Assembly (NCBI RefSeq): GCF_004349055.1
Contig: NZ_SMKX01000027.1
Span: 1 to 64,000, forward strand
Length of the DNA stretch: 64,000 bases
From: Kribbella antibiotica
GTDB taxonomy: Bacteria > Actinomycetota > Actinomycetes > Propionibacteriales > Kribbellaceae
Direction of reading: 5' to 3'
Shown here: one piece after another, positions 17,205-25,049 of the stretch
Position numbering within the stretch: the first letter of the stretch is position 1
How the letters are laid out: each line of letters opens with the position of its first letter
Position numbers and translations under genes: made by a program
The notes under the pieces: generated by a model
What the model was told of the DNA's origin: nothing
Seen by the model: only the letters and a program-made list of their open reading frames with translations
Database searches by the model: none

Positions 17205-18551
17205 TCAGAGCTTCAATGCGCCTTCGACCACATCGGCGAGCGCGTGGGCGATCTCGTCGGCCAGGTCGGACGACTCGGCCTCCACCATCACCCGAACCAG
17301 CGGCTCCGTGCCCGAGGGGCGCAGCAGCACGCGGCCGGTGTCACCGAGCCGCTTGGTGGCCTCGGCAACCGCAGCCTGCACGGTCGCGTCGGTCCCGGCG
17401 CGGTTCTTGTCCACGTTCTTGACGTTGACCAGGACCTGCGGCAGGCGGGTCATCACGCCGGCCAGATCGGCCAGTGTCTTCCCCGTCTGAGCGATCCGGG
17501 CCAGCAGCATGACCGCGGTCAGCGTGCCGTCGCCGGTGGTGGCGTGGTCGGACAGAATCACGTGTCCGGACTGCTCACCGCCCAGCTTGTGGCCGCCGGC
17601 CTTCATCGCCTCCAGCACATACCGGTCGCCGACCTTGGTCTGCTCGACCGCGATCCGCTCCCGCACCATGGCCTGGACGAAGCCGAGGTTGCTCATCACG
17701 GTCGCGACCACAGTGTCGTTCAGCAGCCGGCCACTGTCGCGCATCGCCAGCGCCAGGATCGCGAGGATCTGGTCGCCGTCGACGAGCTCGCCGTTGGCGT
17801 CGACCGCCAGGCAGCGGTCAGCGTCGCCGTCCAGGGCGATGCCCAGGTCGGCGCGGTGACCGATCACCTCACGCTGCAGACCCTCCAGGTGGGTGGATCC
17901 GCAGTTCAGGTTGATGTTCAGACCGTCCGGAGCGGCGGCGTAGGTGATCACTTCGGCGCCGAGACGCCGCAGCGCCTCCGGAGCCGTCCCGTAGGCGGCA
18001 CCGTTCGCGCAGTCGATGACGACCTTGACCCCGTCGAACCGGTTCGGCGCCGAGCGGACCAGGTGCGAGACATACGTCTCGAAGCCCTGCCCGTCGTCGA
18101 CCACGCGGCCGACAGCGGCACCGGTCGGGCGCTGCCACTCCTCGCCGACCCGGACCTCGATCGCGTCCTCGATCTTGTCGTCGAGTTTGATCCCACCGCG
18201 GGCCAGGAACTTGATGCCGTTGTCGGGCATCGCGTTGTGGCTGGCGGACAGCATCACGCCGAGATCCGCACCGGTCGAGCCGGTCAGATAGGCGACGGCC
18301 GGGGTCGGCAGCACGCCGAGCTTGAAAACGTCGACGCCGGCACTGGCCAGTCCGGCCACCACGGCAGCTTCCAGAAATTCTCCACTGGCGCGTGGATCCC
18401 GCCCCACAACGGCGCGTGGCCGGTGCCCTTCAAAGGCACCGGCCTCGCCGAGTACGTGAGCTGCAGCGACCGACAGGTCGAGTGCAAGCTCTGCGGTCAG
18501 GTCCACGTTTGCCAGGCCACGGACTCCGTCCGTACCGAACAAACGACCCAT
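17205..18551 (-). CDS. glmM: Phosphoglucosamine mutase GlmM
   Basis: GlmM interconverts glucosamine-6-phosphate and glucosamine-1-phosphate for UDP-GlcNAc and hence peptidoglycan synthesis. The 448-residue protein has all four phosphohexomutase landmarks: start FGTDGVRGLAN, the catalytic phosphoserine loop MLSASHNAMPDNG (Ser104), the metal loop DGDADR and the phosphate-binding RPSGTEPLVRVM near the C-terminus. It starts seven bases after rpsI, in the common actinobacterial rplM-rpsI-glmM order. Confidence 0.97.
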   Translation of the reverse strand: MGRLFGTDGVRGLANVDLTAELALDLSVAAAHVLGEAGAFEGHRPRAVVGRDPRASGEFLEAAVVAGLASAGVDVFKLGVLPTPAVAYLTGSTGADLGVMLSASHNAMPDNGIKFLARGGIKLDDKIEDAIEVRVGEEWQRPTGAAVGRVVDDGQGFETYVSHLVRSAPNRFDGVKVVIDCANGAAYGTAPEALRRLGAEVITYAAAPDGLNINLNCGSTHLEGLQREVIGHRADLGIALDGDADRCLAVDANGELVDGDQILAILALAMRDSGRLLNDTVVATVMSNLGFVQAMVRERIAVEQTKVGDRYVLEAMKAGGHKLGGEQSGHVILSDHATTGDGTLTAVMLLARIAQTGKTLADLAGVMTRLPQVLVNVKNVDKNRAGTDATVQAAVAEATKRLGDTGRVLLRPSGTEPLVRVMVEAESSDLADEIAHALADVVEGALKL

Positions 18552-18558
18552 CAGGAGA

Positions 18559-19080
18559 TCAGCGCTTGCTGTACTGAGGAGCCTTGCGGGCCTTCTTGAG
18601 ACCGGCCTTCTTCCGCTCCTTGATGCGCGCGTCGCGGCTCAGCAGACCGGCCTTCTTGAGGCCAGGACGGTTCGCCTCCTCGTCGGCGGCGTTCAGGCAC
18701 CGGGCGATCCCGAGCTGCAGCGCACCGGCCTGGCCGGTGATGCCACCGCCGTTGATCCGGGCGATGACGTCGTACGAGCCCTCGAGGCCCGCGACGACGA
18801 ACGGCTCGTTCACATGCTGCTGGTGAACCTTGTTCGGGAAGTAAGCCTCGATCGGCTTGCCGTTCACGGTGATGCTGCCGGTGCCGGGAACGAGGCGGAC
18901 GCGAGCGACGGCCTCCTTGCGGCGGCCGACGGCGCCGGCCGGGTTGATGACCGCGACCCGGCCGGACTCGGCGCGCTGCTCCGGCGACGGGTTCGTCTCA
19001 GAGGTGTAGGCAACCGGTCCGTCGGTCTCGATGGGGACCTCGGGGTCGAACTCTTCGGTCTCGGTGGTGATGTCGCTCAC
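18559..19080 (-). CDS. rpsI: 30S ribosomal protein S9
   Basis: The protein is 173 residues, longer than the usual 130. The S9 core starts near residue 46 ([15 protein letters not shown]) and ends in the conserved basic tail [11 protein letters not shown], whose terminal Arg reaches the P-site tRNA. The extra N-terminal part (about 45 residues) is acidic and low in complexity, a feature of many actinobacterial S9 proteins. The start is a GTG at 19080. It is co-transcribed with rplM, 36 bp upstream. Confidence 0.97.
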   Translation of the reverse strand: MSDITTETEEFDPEVPIETDGPVAYTSETNPSPEQRAESGRVAVINPAGAVGRRKEAVARVRLVPGTGSITVNGKPIEAYFPNKVHQQHVNEPFVVAGLEGSYDVIARINGGGITGQAGALQLGIARCLNAADEEANRPGLKKAGLLSRDARIKERKKAGLKKARKAPQYSKR

Positions 19081-19116
19081 GCTGAAAATCCTCGTTTACC
19101 TGGCTCGTCGATCGCT

Positions 19117-19560
19117 TTACTGGGCGATCTGGGTGATCTCGAACGGCTTCGGCTGCTGGGCGGTGTGCGGGTGCTCCGGACCGGCGTACACCTTCAGCTT
19201 GGTGAGAAGCTGACGGCTCAGACGGTTCTTCGGGAGCATGCCCCAGACAGCCTTCTCGACGGCCTTGCGGGGATCCTTGTCGAGGATCTGACCGATCGGC
19301 GTGGCCGTCAGACCACCCGGGTGACCCGAGTGGCGGTAGGCCAGCTTGTCTGTCCGCTTGTTGCCGGACAGGGCGACCTTGGAGGCGTTGATGACGACGA
19401 CGAAGTCGCCGCCGTCGACGTGGGGAGCGAACGTCGGCTTGTGCTTTCCGCGCAGAAGAGTGGCGATCTGAACGGCGAGCCGACCGAGCGTGACGTCGGT
19501 TGCGTCGATCACGAGCCACTCGCGAGTGACGTCCGCAGGCTTCGGGCTGTACGTGCGCAC
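19117..19560 (-). CDS. rplM: 50S ribosomal protein L13
   Basis: At 147 residues this matches the L13 family exactly, with hallmark segments [39 protein letters not shown] and [14 protein letters not shown]. The start is the GTG at 19560 (VRTYSPKP) with GAAGG upstream. The frame remains open to 19710, but that part is leader and not protein-like. It is the first gene of the rplM-rpsI-glmM unit. Confidence 0.97.
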   Translation of the reverse strand: MRTYSPKPADVTREWLVIDATDVTLGRLAVQIATLLRGKHKPTFAPHVDGGDFVVVINASKVALSGNKRTDKLAYRHSGHPGGLTATPIGQILDKDPRKAVEKAVWGMLPKNRLSRQLLTKLKVYAGPEHPHTAQQPKPFEITQIAQ

Positions 19561-19602
19561 GGTCGTTGACCTTCGTTTCTCAGAGGTTGACAAAACAAGT
19601 AC

Positions 19603-19623
19603 GTCGGCGAGCGGTCCGCCGAC
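19603..19623 (-). promoter_or_regulatory. Hairpin in the rplM leader
   Basis: A 7-bp stem (GTCGGCG paired with CGCCGAC) closes a seven-base loop in the roughly 90-nt untranslated leader of rplM. Several bacterial rplM genes are autoregulated through leader RNA, so this is a reasonable candidate, but it does not identify a known leader class. Confidence 0.35.
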
Positions 19624-19656
19624 AGGGCCAGGACCTAGAACGCACAACAGCAGCCC

Positions 19657-19686
19657 AGAATACCGGCGTCGGCCACCCGGGGTCAA
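19657..19686 (-). promoter_or_regulatory. Sigma-70-type promoter of rplM-rpsI-glmM
   Basis: On the minus strand TTGACC (19681-19686) and TATTCT (19657-19662) are spaced by 18 bases, a near-consensus primary-sigma promoter. Transcription should start near 19650, leaving a leader of about 90 nt before the rplM GTG. Confidence 0.75.
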
Positions 19687-19837
19687 AGTGAGACCTAACG
19701 GGCCGGGCACCCCGGCTTGGAAGGAGCTGCGGACCGCACTAGTTTAGCGGTGAAGATTGCAGTCCGAATCGCGTCCCGCCGGCTGATATACACCCTCACT
19801 CACCCGGGCGATGACGCCAGCTTCCGAAGAGGGCATC

Positions 19838-21124
19838 GTGACCGAACAGTCGCTCACCGTCCGGGACAACCGGACCGGCAAGGACTACGACCTTGCCATC
19901 ACCGATGGCACCATCCGTGCCGCAGATCTCAAGCAGATCAGCGCAACCGACGGCGACGGTGGCCTGGCCACCTACGACCCCGGTTTCGTCAACACCGCCT
20001 CGACCCGGTCCTCGGTCACCTTCATCGACGGTGACAAAGGCATCCTGGAGTACCGGGGTTACCCGATCGAGCAGCTCGCCGAACAGTCGAACTATCTCGA
20101 GGTCGCGTACCTGCTGGTGAACGGCGCGCTGCCGAACAAGGCGGAGTACGAAGCCTGGGTGCACGACGTGACATATCACACCTTCGTGCACGAGAACCTG
20201 AAGACCTTCATGCAGGGCTTCCGGTACGACGCGCACCCGATGGGGATGCTGCTGGCCTCGGTCGGCGCGCTCTCGACGTTCTACCCGGAATCGCGGGAGA
20301 TCTTCGACGAGGAGTCCCGCAACCTGCAGATCCGCCGGCTGATCGCGAAGATGCCGACGCTCGGCGCCTTCGCCTACCGGCACGCCCAGGGCAAGCCGTA
20401 CGTCTACCCCGACAACGAGCTGAGCTACGCGGCCAACTTCCTGTCGATGCTGTTCAAGATGAGCGAGCCCAAGTACGCCGCCGACGACCGGTTGGTGCGC
20501 GCACTGGAGATCCTGTTCATCCTGCATGCCGACCACGAGCAGAACGCGTCCACCAACGCGGTCCGCGCGATCGGCTCCACCCAGGTCGACCCGTACTCCG
20601 CGGTCACCGGCGGCATCGCCGCCCTCTACGGCCCGCTGCACGGCGGCGCCAACGAGGCCGTGCTGAAGATGCTGCGCCGGATCGGCACCGTCGAGAACGT
20701 CCCGTCGTTCATCGAGGGCGTCAAGAACGGTGAAGAGCGGCTGATGGGCTTCGGCCACCGGGTCTACAAGAACTACGACCCGCGCGCCAAGATCATCAAG
20801 AAGGCCGCCGACGACGTGTTCGAGGTGACGGGTATCAACCCGCTGCTGAAGATCGCCGTCGAGCTGGAGAAGATCGCACTGGAGGACGAGTACTTCGTCT
20901 CCCGCAAGCTCTACCCGAACGTGGACTTCTACTCCGGCCTGATCTACGAGGCCCTGCAGTTCCCGCCGGAGATGTTCACCGTGCTGTTCGCCATCCCGCG
21001 CACCTCGGGCTGGCTGGCGCAGTGGTCGGAGTCGCTCGGCGACACCGACCAGAAGATCGCGCGTCCGAAGCAGATCTACACCGGCTCCCGAGGCGTCCAG
21101 TACGTCCCGATGGGCGACCGCTAG
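19838..21124 (+). CDS. gltA: Citrate synthase
   Basis: This TCA-cycle enzyme condenses oxaloacetate and acetyl-CoA. The 428-residue protein (GTG at 19838, with AGAGGG six bases upstream) contains the family motifs LHADHEQN, GPLHGGANEAVLKML with its catalytic His, and GFGHRVYKNYDPRA with the oxaloacetate-binding residues; the catalytic Asp region is near VDFYSGLIYEAL. An in-frame ATG at 19811 would add nine residues and cannot be excluded. The gene is monocistronic, divergent from rplM and followed by a strong hairpin. Confidence 0.96.
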   Translation: MTEQSLTVRDNRTGKDYDLAITDGTIRAADLKQISATDGDGGLATYDPGFVNTASTRSSVTFIDGDKGILEYRGYPIEQLAEQSNYLEVAYLLVNGALPNKAEYEAWVHDVTYHTFVHENLKTFMQGFRYDAHPMGMLLASVGALSTFYPESREIFDEESRNLQIRRLIAKMPTLGAFAYRHAQGKPYVYPDNELSYAANFLSMLFKMSEPKYAADDRLVRALEILFILHADHEQNASTNAVRAIGSTQVDPYSAVTGGIAALYGPLHGGANEAVLKMLRRIGTVENVPSFIEGVKNGEERLMGFGHRVYKNYDPRAKIIKKAADDVFEVTGINPLLKIAVELEKIALEDEYFVSRKLYPNVDFYSGLIYEALQFPPEMFTVLFAIPRTSGWLAQWSESLGDTDQKIARPKQIYTGSRGVQYVPMGDR

Positions 21125-21171
21125 TCACTAGTTCCACATCTGCCCCGCCCCACCACCCCGGTCAGGTTGGG

Positions 21172-21213
21172 AACGGCCCCGGTCCGGCTTCATCGCCATG
21201 GACCGGGGCCGTT
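21172..21213 (+). terminator. Rho-independent terminator of gltA
   Basis: A perfect 14-bp stem (AACGGCCCCGGTCC at 21172-21185, complement at 21200-21213) encloses a 14-base loop and is followed by TTTCTG. It lies 48 bp after the gltA stop and just before the end of the convergent SnoaL-like gene, so it may act in both directions. Confidence 0.85.
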
Positions 21214-21228
21214 TCTGCGCTTCTGAAG

Positions 21229-21678
21229 CTACGACGCATCGTCTCCCGCTGCCGGTTCCCGGGTGATCTCGGCGATCCGGCGACGCGCTTTCGCCATCGC
21301 GGCGTGGTCGACGTAGTCCCGAGACTCCACGATCTGCCCGTCGCGCACCCGCAGGACGAACACACACGGCACGTGGAACGACTCGTCCGAGCCCGCGACA
21401 GTCCCGGCGTACGCGAACTCCCCCACGACCACCTCGGGGTCCTCGGTCCGGTGCACCACGATGTCCACCGCCTCGAACCGTACGAGCGGATCTGGCTCCG
21501 CATCCTGACCGCCGCCGAAGTGGGCCCGGAGTTCTGCCCGGGAGCGCAGCGGTTCCGGGCGCTCCGGATGCATCGGATGCCGTACGTCGGTCTGCTCGGC
21601 ATACAGCTCGGGAAGACCGGCGTACTGGCCGGCAGCGACGCCGTGGACCAGCTTCCGGAAGACCTCTTCGGGTGTCAT
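21229..21678 (-). CDS. SnoaL-like (NTF2 superfamily) protein
   Basis: This 149-residue protein fits the NTF2-like cone fold. It has an N-terminal helical stretch (EEVFRKLVHGVAAGQYAGLP), a His-rich strand (VRHPMHPERPEPLRSRAEL) and a C-terminal VFVLRVRDGQIVESRDYVD, typical of SnoaL-like proteins. Members range from polyketide cyclases to hydrolases and small-molecule binders, so the substrate is unknown. It is divergent from a TetR-family gene, with a palindrome between them, suggesting that the TetR protein controls it. Confidence 0.8.
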   Translation of the reverse strand: MTPEEVFRKLVHGVAAGQYAGLPELYAEQTDVRHPMHPERPEPLRSRAELRAHFGGGQDAEPDPLVRFEAVDIVVHRTEDPEVVVGEFAYAGTVAGSDESFHVPCVFVLRVRDGQIVESRDYVDHAAMAKARRRIAEITREPAAGDDAS

Positions 21679-21744
21679 GCGCGGAGCCTAGAACAGGGTG
21701 GGGTTCCGGAGAGTTGGCTTCGGTTACAACCAAATGGGTGTTTC

Positions 21745-21754
21745 GAGACGTCTC
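21745..21754. promoter_or_regulatory. Candidate TetR operator
   Basis: The perfect 10-bp palindrome GAGACGTCTC lies in the 120-bp gap between the divergent SnoaL-like and TetR-family genes. Short palindromes in such gaps are the usual TetR sites, but no footprint or repeat elsewhere in the window supports it. Confidence 0.4.
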
Positions 21755-21798
21755 TCTAGGCAAGGCACGGGGGTTGCCACGAGGAAGAGGGTGCTGGG

Positions 21799-22347
21799 GT
21801 GCGAGCTGATGCGCGGGACAATCGGGCGCGAATTCTGACGGCGGCCGACGAGGTGTTCGGGCAGTCGCCCCACGCCTCGACGGATGCGGTCGCCAAGCTG
21901 GCAGGGGTCGGTATCGCGACCGTCTTCCGGCACTTTCCGACCAAGACGGACCTGCTGGAGGCTGTGCTCACCCAGCGGCTGGAGCGGTTGCGGCGCCAAG
22001 CCCTGACGCTGGCCGCCGGAGAGCACGCCGGGCGGGCGTTCTACGGGTTCTTCAGCCAGGTGGTGGCCGAGTCCTCGGTCAAGCTCGCGATCGGCGAGGC
22101 ACTGACCTCTGCCGGGGTAGCGGCCGGCGACGACGCCCGCAGGGCGGCAGCCGGCCTGCGGGAGGCCTTCGGCTCGCTGCTGGCCGAGGCACAGCGCTCC
22201 GGCTACGTACGGCGTGATGTCCAGCTCCCCGAGGTGTATGCGCTGCTGGTCGGCACGTCGCGCGGTGCAACGACCCGGAACGTCGACCCTGAGGTCCGGA
22301 ACCGGATGCTGGGCCTCGTGTACGCCGGTCTGCGCCCGGCTGCGTGA
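21799..22347 (+). CDS. TetR/AcrR-family transcriptional regulator
   Basis: The 182-residue protein has an N-terminal TetR helix-turn-helix (TDAVAKLAGVGIATVFRHFP followed by TKTDLLEAVL) and a helical C-terminal ligand domain. It starts at a GTG with GGGG close upstream. Its stop overlaps the start of the following gene by four bases (GTGA), so the two are co-transcribed. The likely target is the divergent SnoaL-like gene and possibly its own operon. Confidence 0.9.
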   Translation: MRADARDNRARILTAADEVFGQSPHASTDAVAKLAGVGIATVFRHFPTKTDLLEAVLTQRLERLRRQALTLAAGEHAGRAFYGFFSQVVAESSVKLAIGEALTSAGVAAGDDARRAAAGLREAFGSLLAEAQRSGYVRRDVQLPEVYALLVGTSRGATTRNVDPEVRNRMLGLVYAGLRPAA

Positions 22348-23315
22348 GACGTCGGCGCAAGGTCGTCATGCTGGTACTGCTCGTCTTCGCACTACTCGTC
22401 CCGGTCCCGCTCGGCGCCTATGCGCTGTCGCTCCGCATCCAGTACGACGGTGAGCCGTCGGCCCGCACGCGGAACCATGACGCGTTCTGGCTCGGCCATG
22501 CCTGGGTCGACGGCCGCAAGACCGAAGCGGATGTCGCTGCACTGGCCAAACGGCTGCAGGGCACCGGCATCCGCGACCTGTACGTGCACACCGGCCCGCT
22601 CAAGCACGACGGCACGTTGGACCTGGCGAAGGTGTCGCCGCGGGCCCGCTGGTTCGCAACCGCGATGCGGGCGGCAGCTCCCGCCGTACGGGTGCAGGCT
22701 TGGCTTGGCGACGTCGTACAGCCGGGTAAGAACCCCGGCATGGATCTCGAGGACGCGGCTGTCCGCGAGCGGGTGGTCGCCTCGGCGAAAACCGTTCTGG
22801 AGCAAGGGTTTCAGGGCATCCACTACGACTTCGAGCCGGTGCGATCCGGGTCGCGCGGCTTCCTCGCCGTACTGGACGAGACGCGTGTGCTGGGCGCACC
22901 GCTGTCCGTAGCGGCTCACCAGATCGACCCGCTCTGGCAGCTGCACCGCATCCCGATCGACAAGTGGTGGTCGCAGGACTACTTCCGCCAGGTCGCAGAA
23001 CGCGTCAGCCAGATCGCAGTGATGTCCTACGACACCGCCATGCCACTGCAGTCCCTGTACGGCGGTTATGTCGCCAAGCAGACCAAGTTGGCGCTGGAGG
23101 TCACTCCACCGGGCACGGACCTCCTCATGGGCCTTCCGGCGTACTGGGAAAGCAATCCGTCCCACTGGGGTCACGCAGAGACCGTCGCCGCCGCAGTCCG
23201 TGGCGCTCGCCTCGGACTGGCCGACTCACCTCGCCAGAACTTCGGTCTGGCCTTGTACGTCGACTTCACGCTGACAGACGAGCACTGGGCCGCGTACCGC
23301 GACGGCTGGAGCTAG
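22344..23315 (+). CDS. Membrane-anchored or secreted protein with glycosidase-like barrel
   Basis: The 323-residue product has an N-terminal hydrophobic anchor or signal (VVMLVLLVFALLVPVPLGAY). The rest resembles a (beta/alpha)8 glycoside-hydrolase barrel: QGIHYDFEPVRSG has the DxE-type motif on a beta strand seen in GH18-like families, and IAVMSYDTAMPLQSLYGGYV is a strand with a conserved Tyr-Asp. No firm family assignment is possible by eye; a GH18-related chitinase or a catalytically inactive relative is likely. It overlaps the TetR stop by four bases, and its TAG stop shares CTAG with the stop of the convergent gene. Confidence 0.65.
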   Translation: MRRRRKVVMLVLLVFALLVPVPLGAYALSLRIQYDGEPSARTRNHDAFWLGHAWVDGRKTEADVAALAKRLQGTGIRDLYVHTGPLKHDGTLDLAKVSPRARWFATAMRAAAPAVRVQAWLGDVVQPGKNPGMDLEDAAVRERVVASAKTVLEQGFQGIHYDFEPVRSGSRGFLAVLDETRVLGAPLSVAAHQIDPLWQLHRIPIDKWWSQDYFRQVAERVSQIAVMSYDTAMPLQSLYGGYVAKQTKLALEVTPPGTDLLMGLPAYWESNPSHWGHAETVAAAVRGARLGLADSPRQNFGLALYVDFTLTDEHWAAYRDGWS

Positions 23316-25033
23316 GCGAGCAGTAGGACGGCCACGCAGACAGCCAGCACGACCGCATCGACCAGCAGGACAGGCGAAACGCGCCGCCCGACAGCCTCGG
23401 CCGGCAGGCCGGTGTTCGACCGCAACCGCAGCGCCTCGAACACCCCCGCCACCTGCTGCGGCTCATCCACTGTGAAGACGACCCAGTCGTCGTCACCTGT
23501 CTCAAGCTCTACCCGGTTCTCAGCAACATCGATCGCCTTGACCGAGCGCCACAACAGCCCGCGTTCGAACCACCCGCTGCGGATCGACACCACTGTGGCC
23601 GTCGTCGTGATCCGGTAGAACACCTGGTTGCCCACGAAATGAACCAGCTGCAGCCCAAGTACACAGGCAGCAATCCCTGCGTAGGTGTCGAACCATCTCG
23701 GCAGCAACCACGCCGCCGCCGGCGTCAGCACCAGCGCAGCGATCCACAGCGGCCGCTCCCACCACTGACTGCGCACCGGGACGACCCATGGCAGCTGTGG
23801 CAGATCCCGAGCCGGCTCGATCTCCGACTTGGCAGGCACATCCTCGTCCGGCTCGTCCGAAAGGCCCTCCACGGACTCCTTGCGCCACAGCACCAGACGC
23901 GGCGCGCGGAAGGGAGCAACTGGGCGCATCACCTGGTCACCCAGCACGATGGTCGGCCAACTGCCCTCAGCGAGATCACCGATCAGCAGCGCCTCGCCCC
24001 GGTACTTGCGGAGCGTCCCCTCCCACTCCTGTCGCAGCCGCGCCGGTGCCTCGGCCTCCTCATCGTCAAGCGCGTCAAAGGCCTCGGCCAGCGCCATGTC
24101 GCTCTCTTCATCGTCCAGCTCAAGGTCGACGAAGCCCAGCAGTACGGCACCATCGGCCGACCGCACGGCGAACGCCATGGAGGCGGCCGGCTCAATCTGG
24201 ACCGGCAGCCCCTGTCCCGTCCACGACTGCGGCGGCCGAGCCCGGCGCATCTGTACATCGCGCAAAGCCAGCAGGAGAGCAAGCAACCACGCACCGCCCG
24301 CCACGGTGTACCACCAGGTGTTGTCGGCGGGCTCAGCGCGCGGCCGGAACCAGTCCGTGTCCGCAGGGTCGACCAGGAGCGGAATCTGCGCGCCGACGGC
24401 GTAGTCGTCGGTCAGCGTGGTTGTGTGCGTTCGGCCGTCAGGGAGCTTGAGGACAAGGTCCCCGTCGTTGGTCACCCGCTCCACCACAGCGGTCTGCTCG
24501 ACTGCACGCTGCAGGTGCGCGTCCTCGCGTTGGTCCTGCCAGCGCATCACGAACAGCGCGGCGACACCGACCACCACGAGCGCACTGGCCAGCAGAACCC
24601 GGGCGGTCACACCGGGCCGCGCGGCCGCCGGAATGCTCAGCTGCCGCCGTGGTACCCCGGCAACCAGCAGGCGTTGCCTACGACTGCTCGCGACGAGCCA
24701 CACGAGCACCGCGGCGCAGACAGCGCCGTACACAGTCCAGGCAGTCCGAGCACCCGCGACGTCGTCGTACCGAAGATCGAGTACCAGGAACAACACCCCG
24801 GCGGCCGCGGCCAGGGTCGGCTGCCACCACCACAGCGCCAGGGATGCGAAGCAGACGATCATGACGAGTGAGAACGTGCGGTCCGGACCGCACGGGTCGT
24901 CGATCGAGCAGTTGCCGGTGTCGGAGATTGCCGACACCACCAGCGCCGCGACCCAGCCCACCGGCATCAGCCAGCGGTAGATCCAGCTCGGCACCACCGC
25001 ACGGACCCACCGGGCCGCAAGCTCGCCTGTCAT
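23312..25033 (-). CDS. Hypothetical multi-pass membrane protein
   Basis: I do not recognise this 573-residue protein as a known enzyme. Its N-terminal part has several hydrophobic helices (WLMPVGWVAALVVSAI, LVMIVCFASLALWWWQ, WTVYGAVCAAVLVWLVAS). A soluble segment (VVERVTNDGDLVLKLPDG and following) resembles DUF3592-like small beta domains that sit outside the membrane. An acidic region and two further helix pairs near the C-terminus end in VVLAVCVAVLLLA. The ATG at 25033 follows the stop of the upstream ABC-F gene by 16 bp. The open frame continues upstream, but that part is antisense to the ABC-F gene. A cell-envelope role is possible; function is unknown. Confidence 0.75.
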   Translation of the reverse strand: MTGELAARWVRAVVPSWIYRWLMPVGWVAALVVSAISDTGNCSIDDPCGPDRTFSLVMIVCFASLALWWWQPTLAAAAGVLFLVLDLRYDDVAGARTAWTVYGAVCAAVLVWLVASSRRQRLLVAGVPRRQLSIPAAARPGVTARVLLASALVVVGVAALFVMRWQDQREDAHLQRAVEQTAVVERVTNDGDLVLKLPDGRTHTTTLTDDYAVGAQIPLLVDPADTDWFRPRAEPADNTWWYTVAGGAWLLALLLALRDVQMRRARPPQSWTGQGLPVQIEPAASMAFAVRSADGAVLLGFVDLELDDEESDMALAEAFDALDDEEAEAPARLRQEWEGTLRKYRGEALLIGDLAEGSWPTIVLGDQVMRPVAPFRAPRLVLWRKESVEGLSDEPDEDVPAKSEIEPARDLPQLPWVVPVRSQWWERPLWIAALVLTPAAAWLLPRWFDTYAGIAACVLGLQLVHFVGNQVFYRITTTATVVSIRSGWFERGLLWRSVKAIDVAENRVELETGDDDWVVFTVDEPQQVAGVFEALRLRSNTGLPAEAVGRRVSPVLLVDAVVLAVCVAVLLLA

Positions 25034-25049
25034 CCCAGAACTGTAAGAC

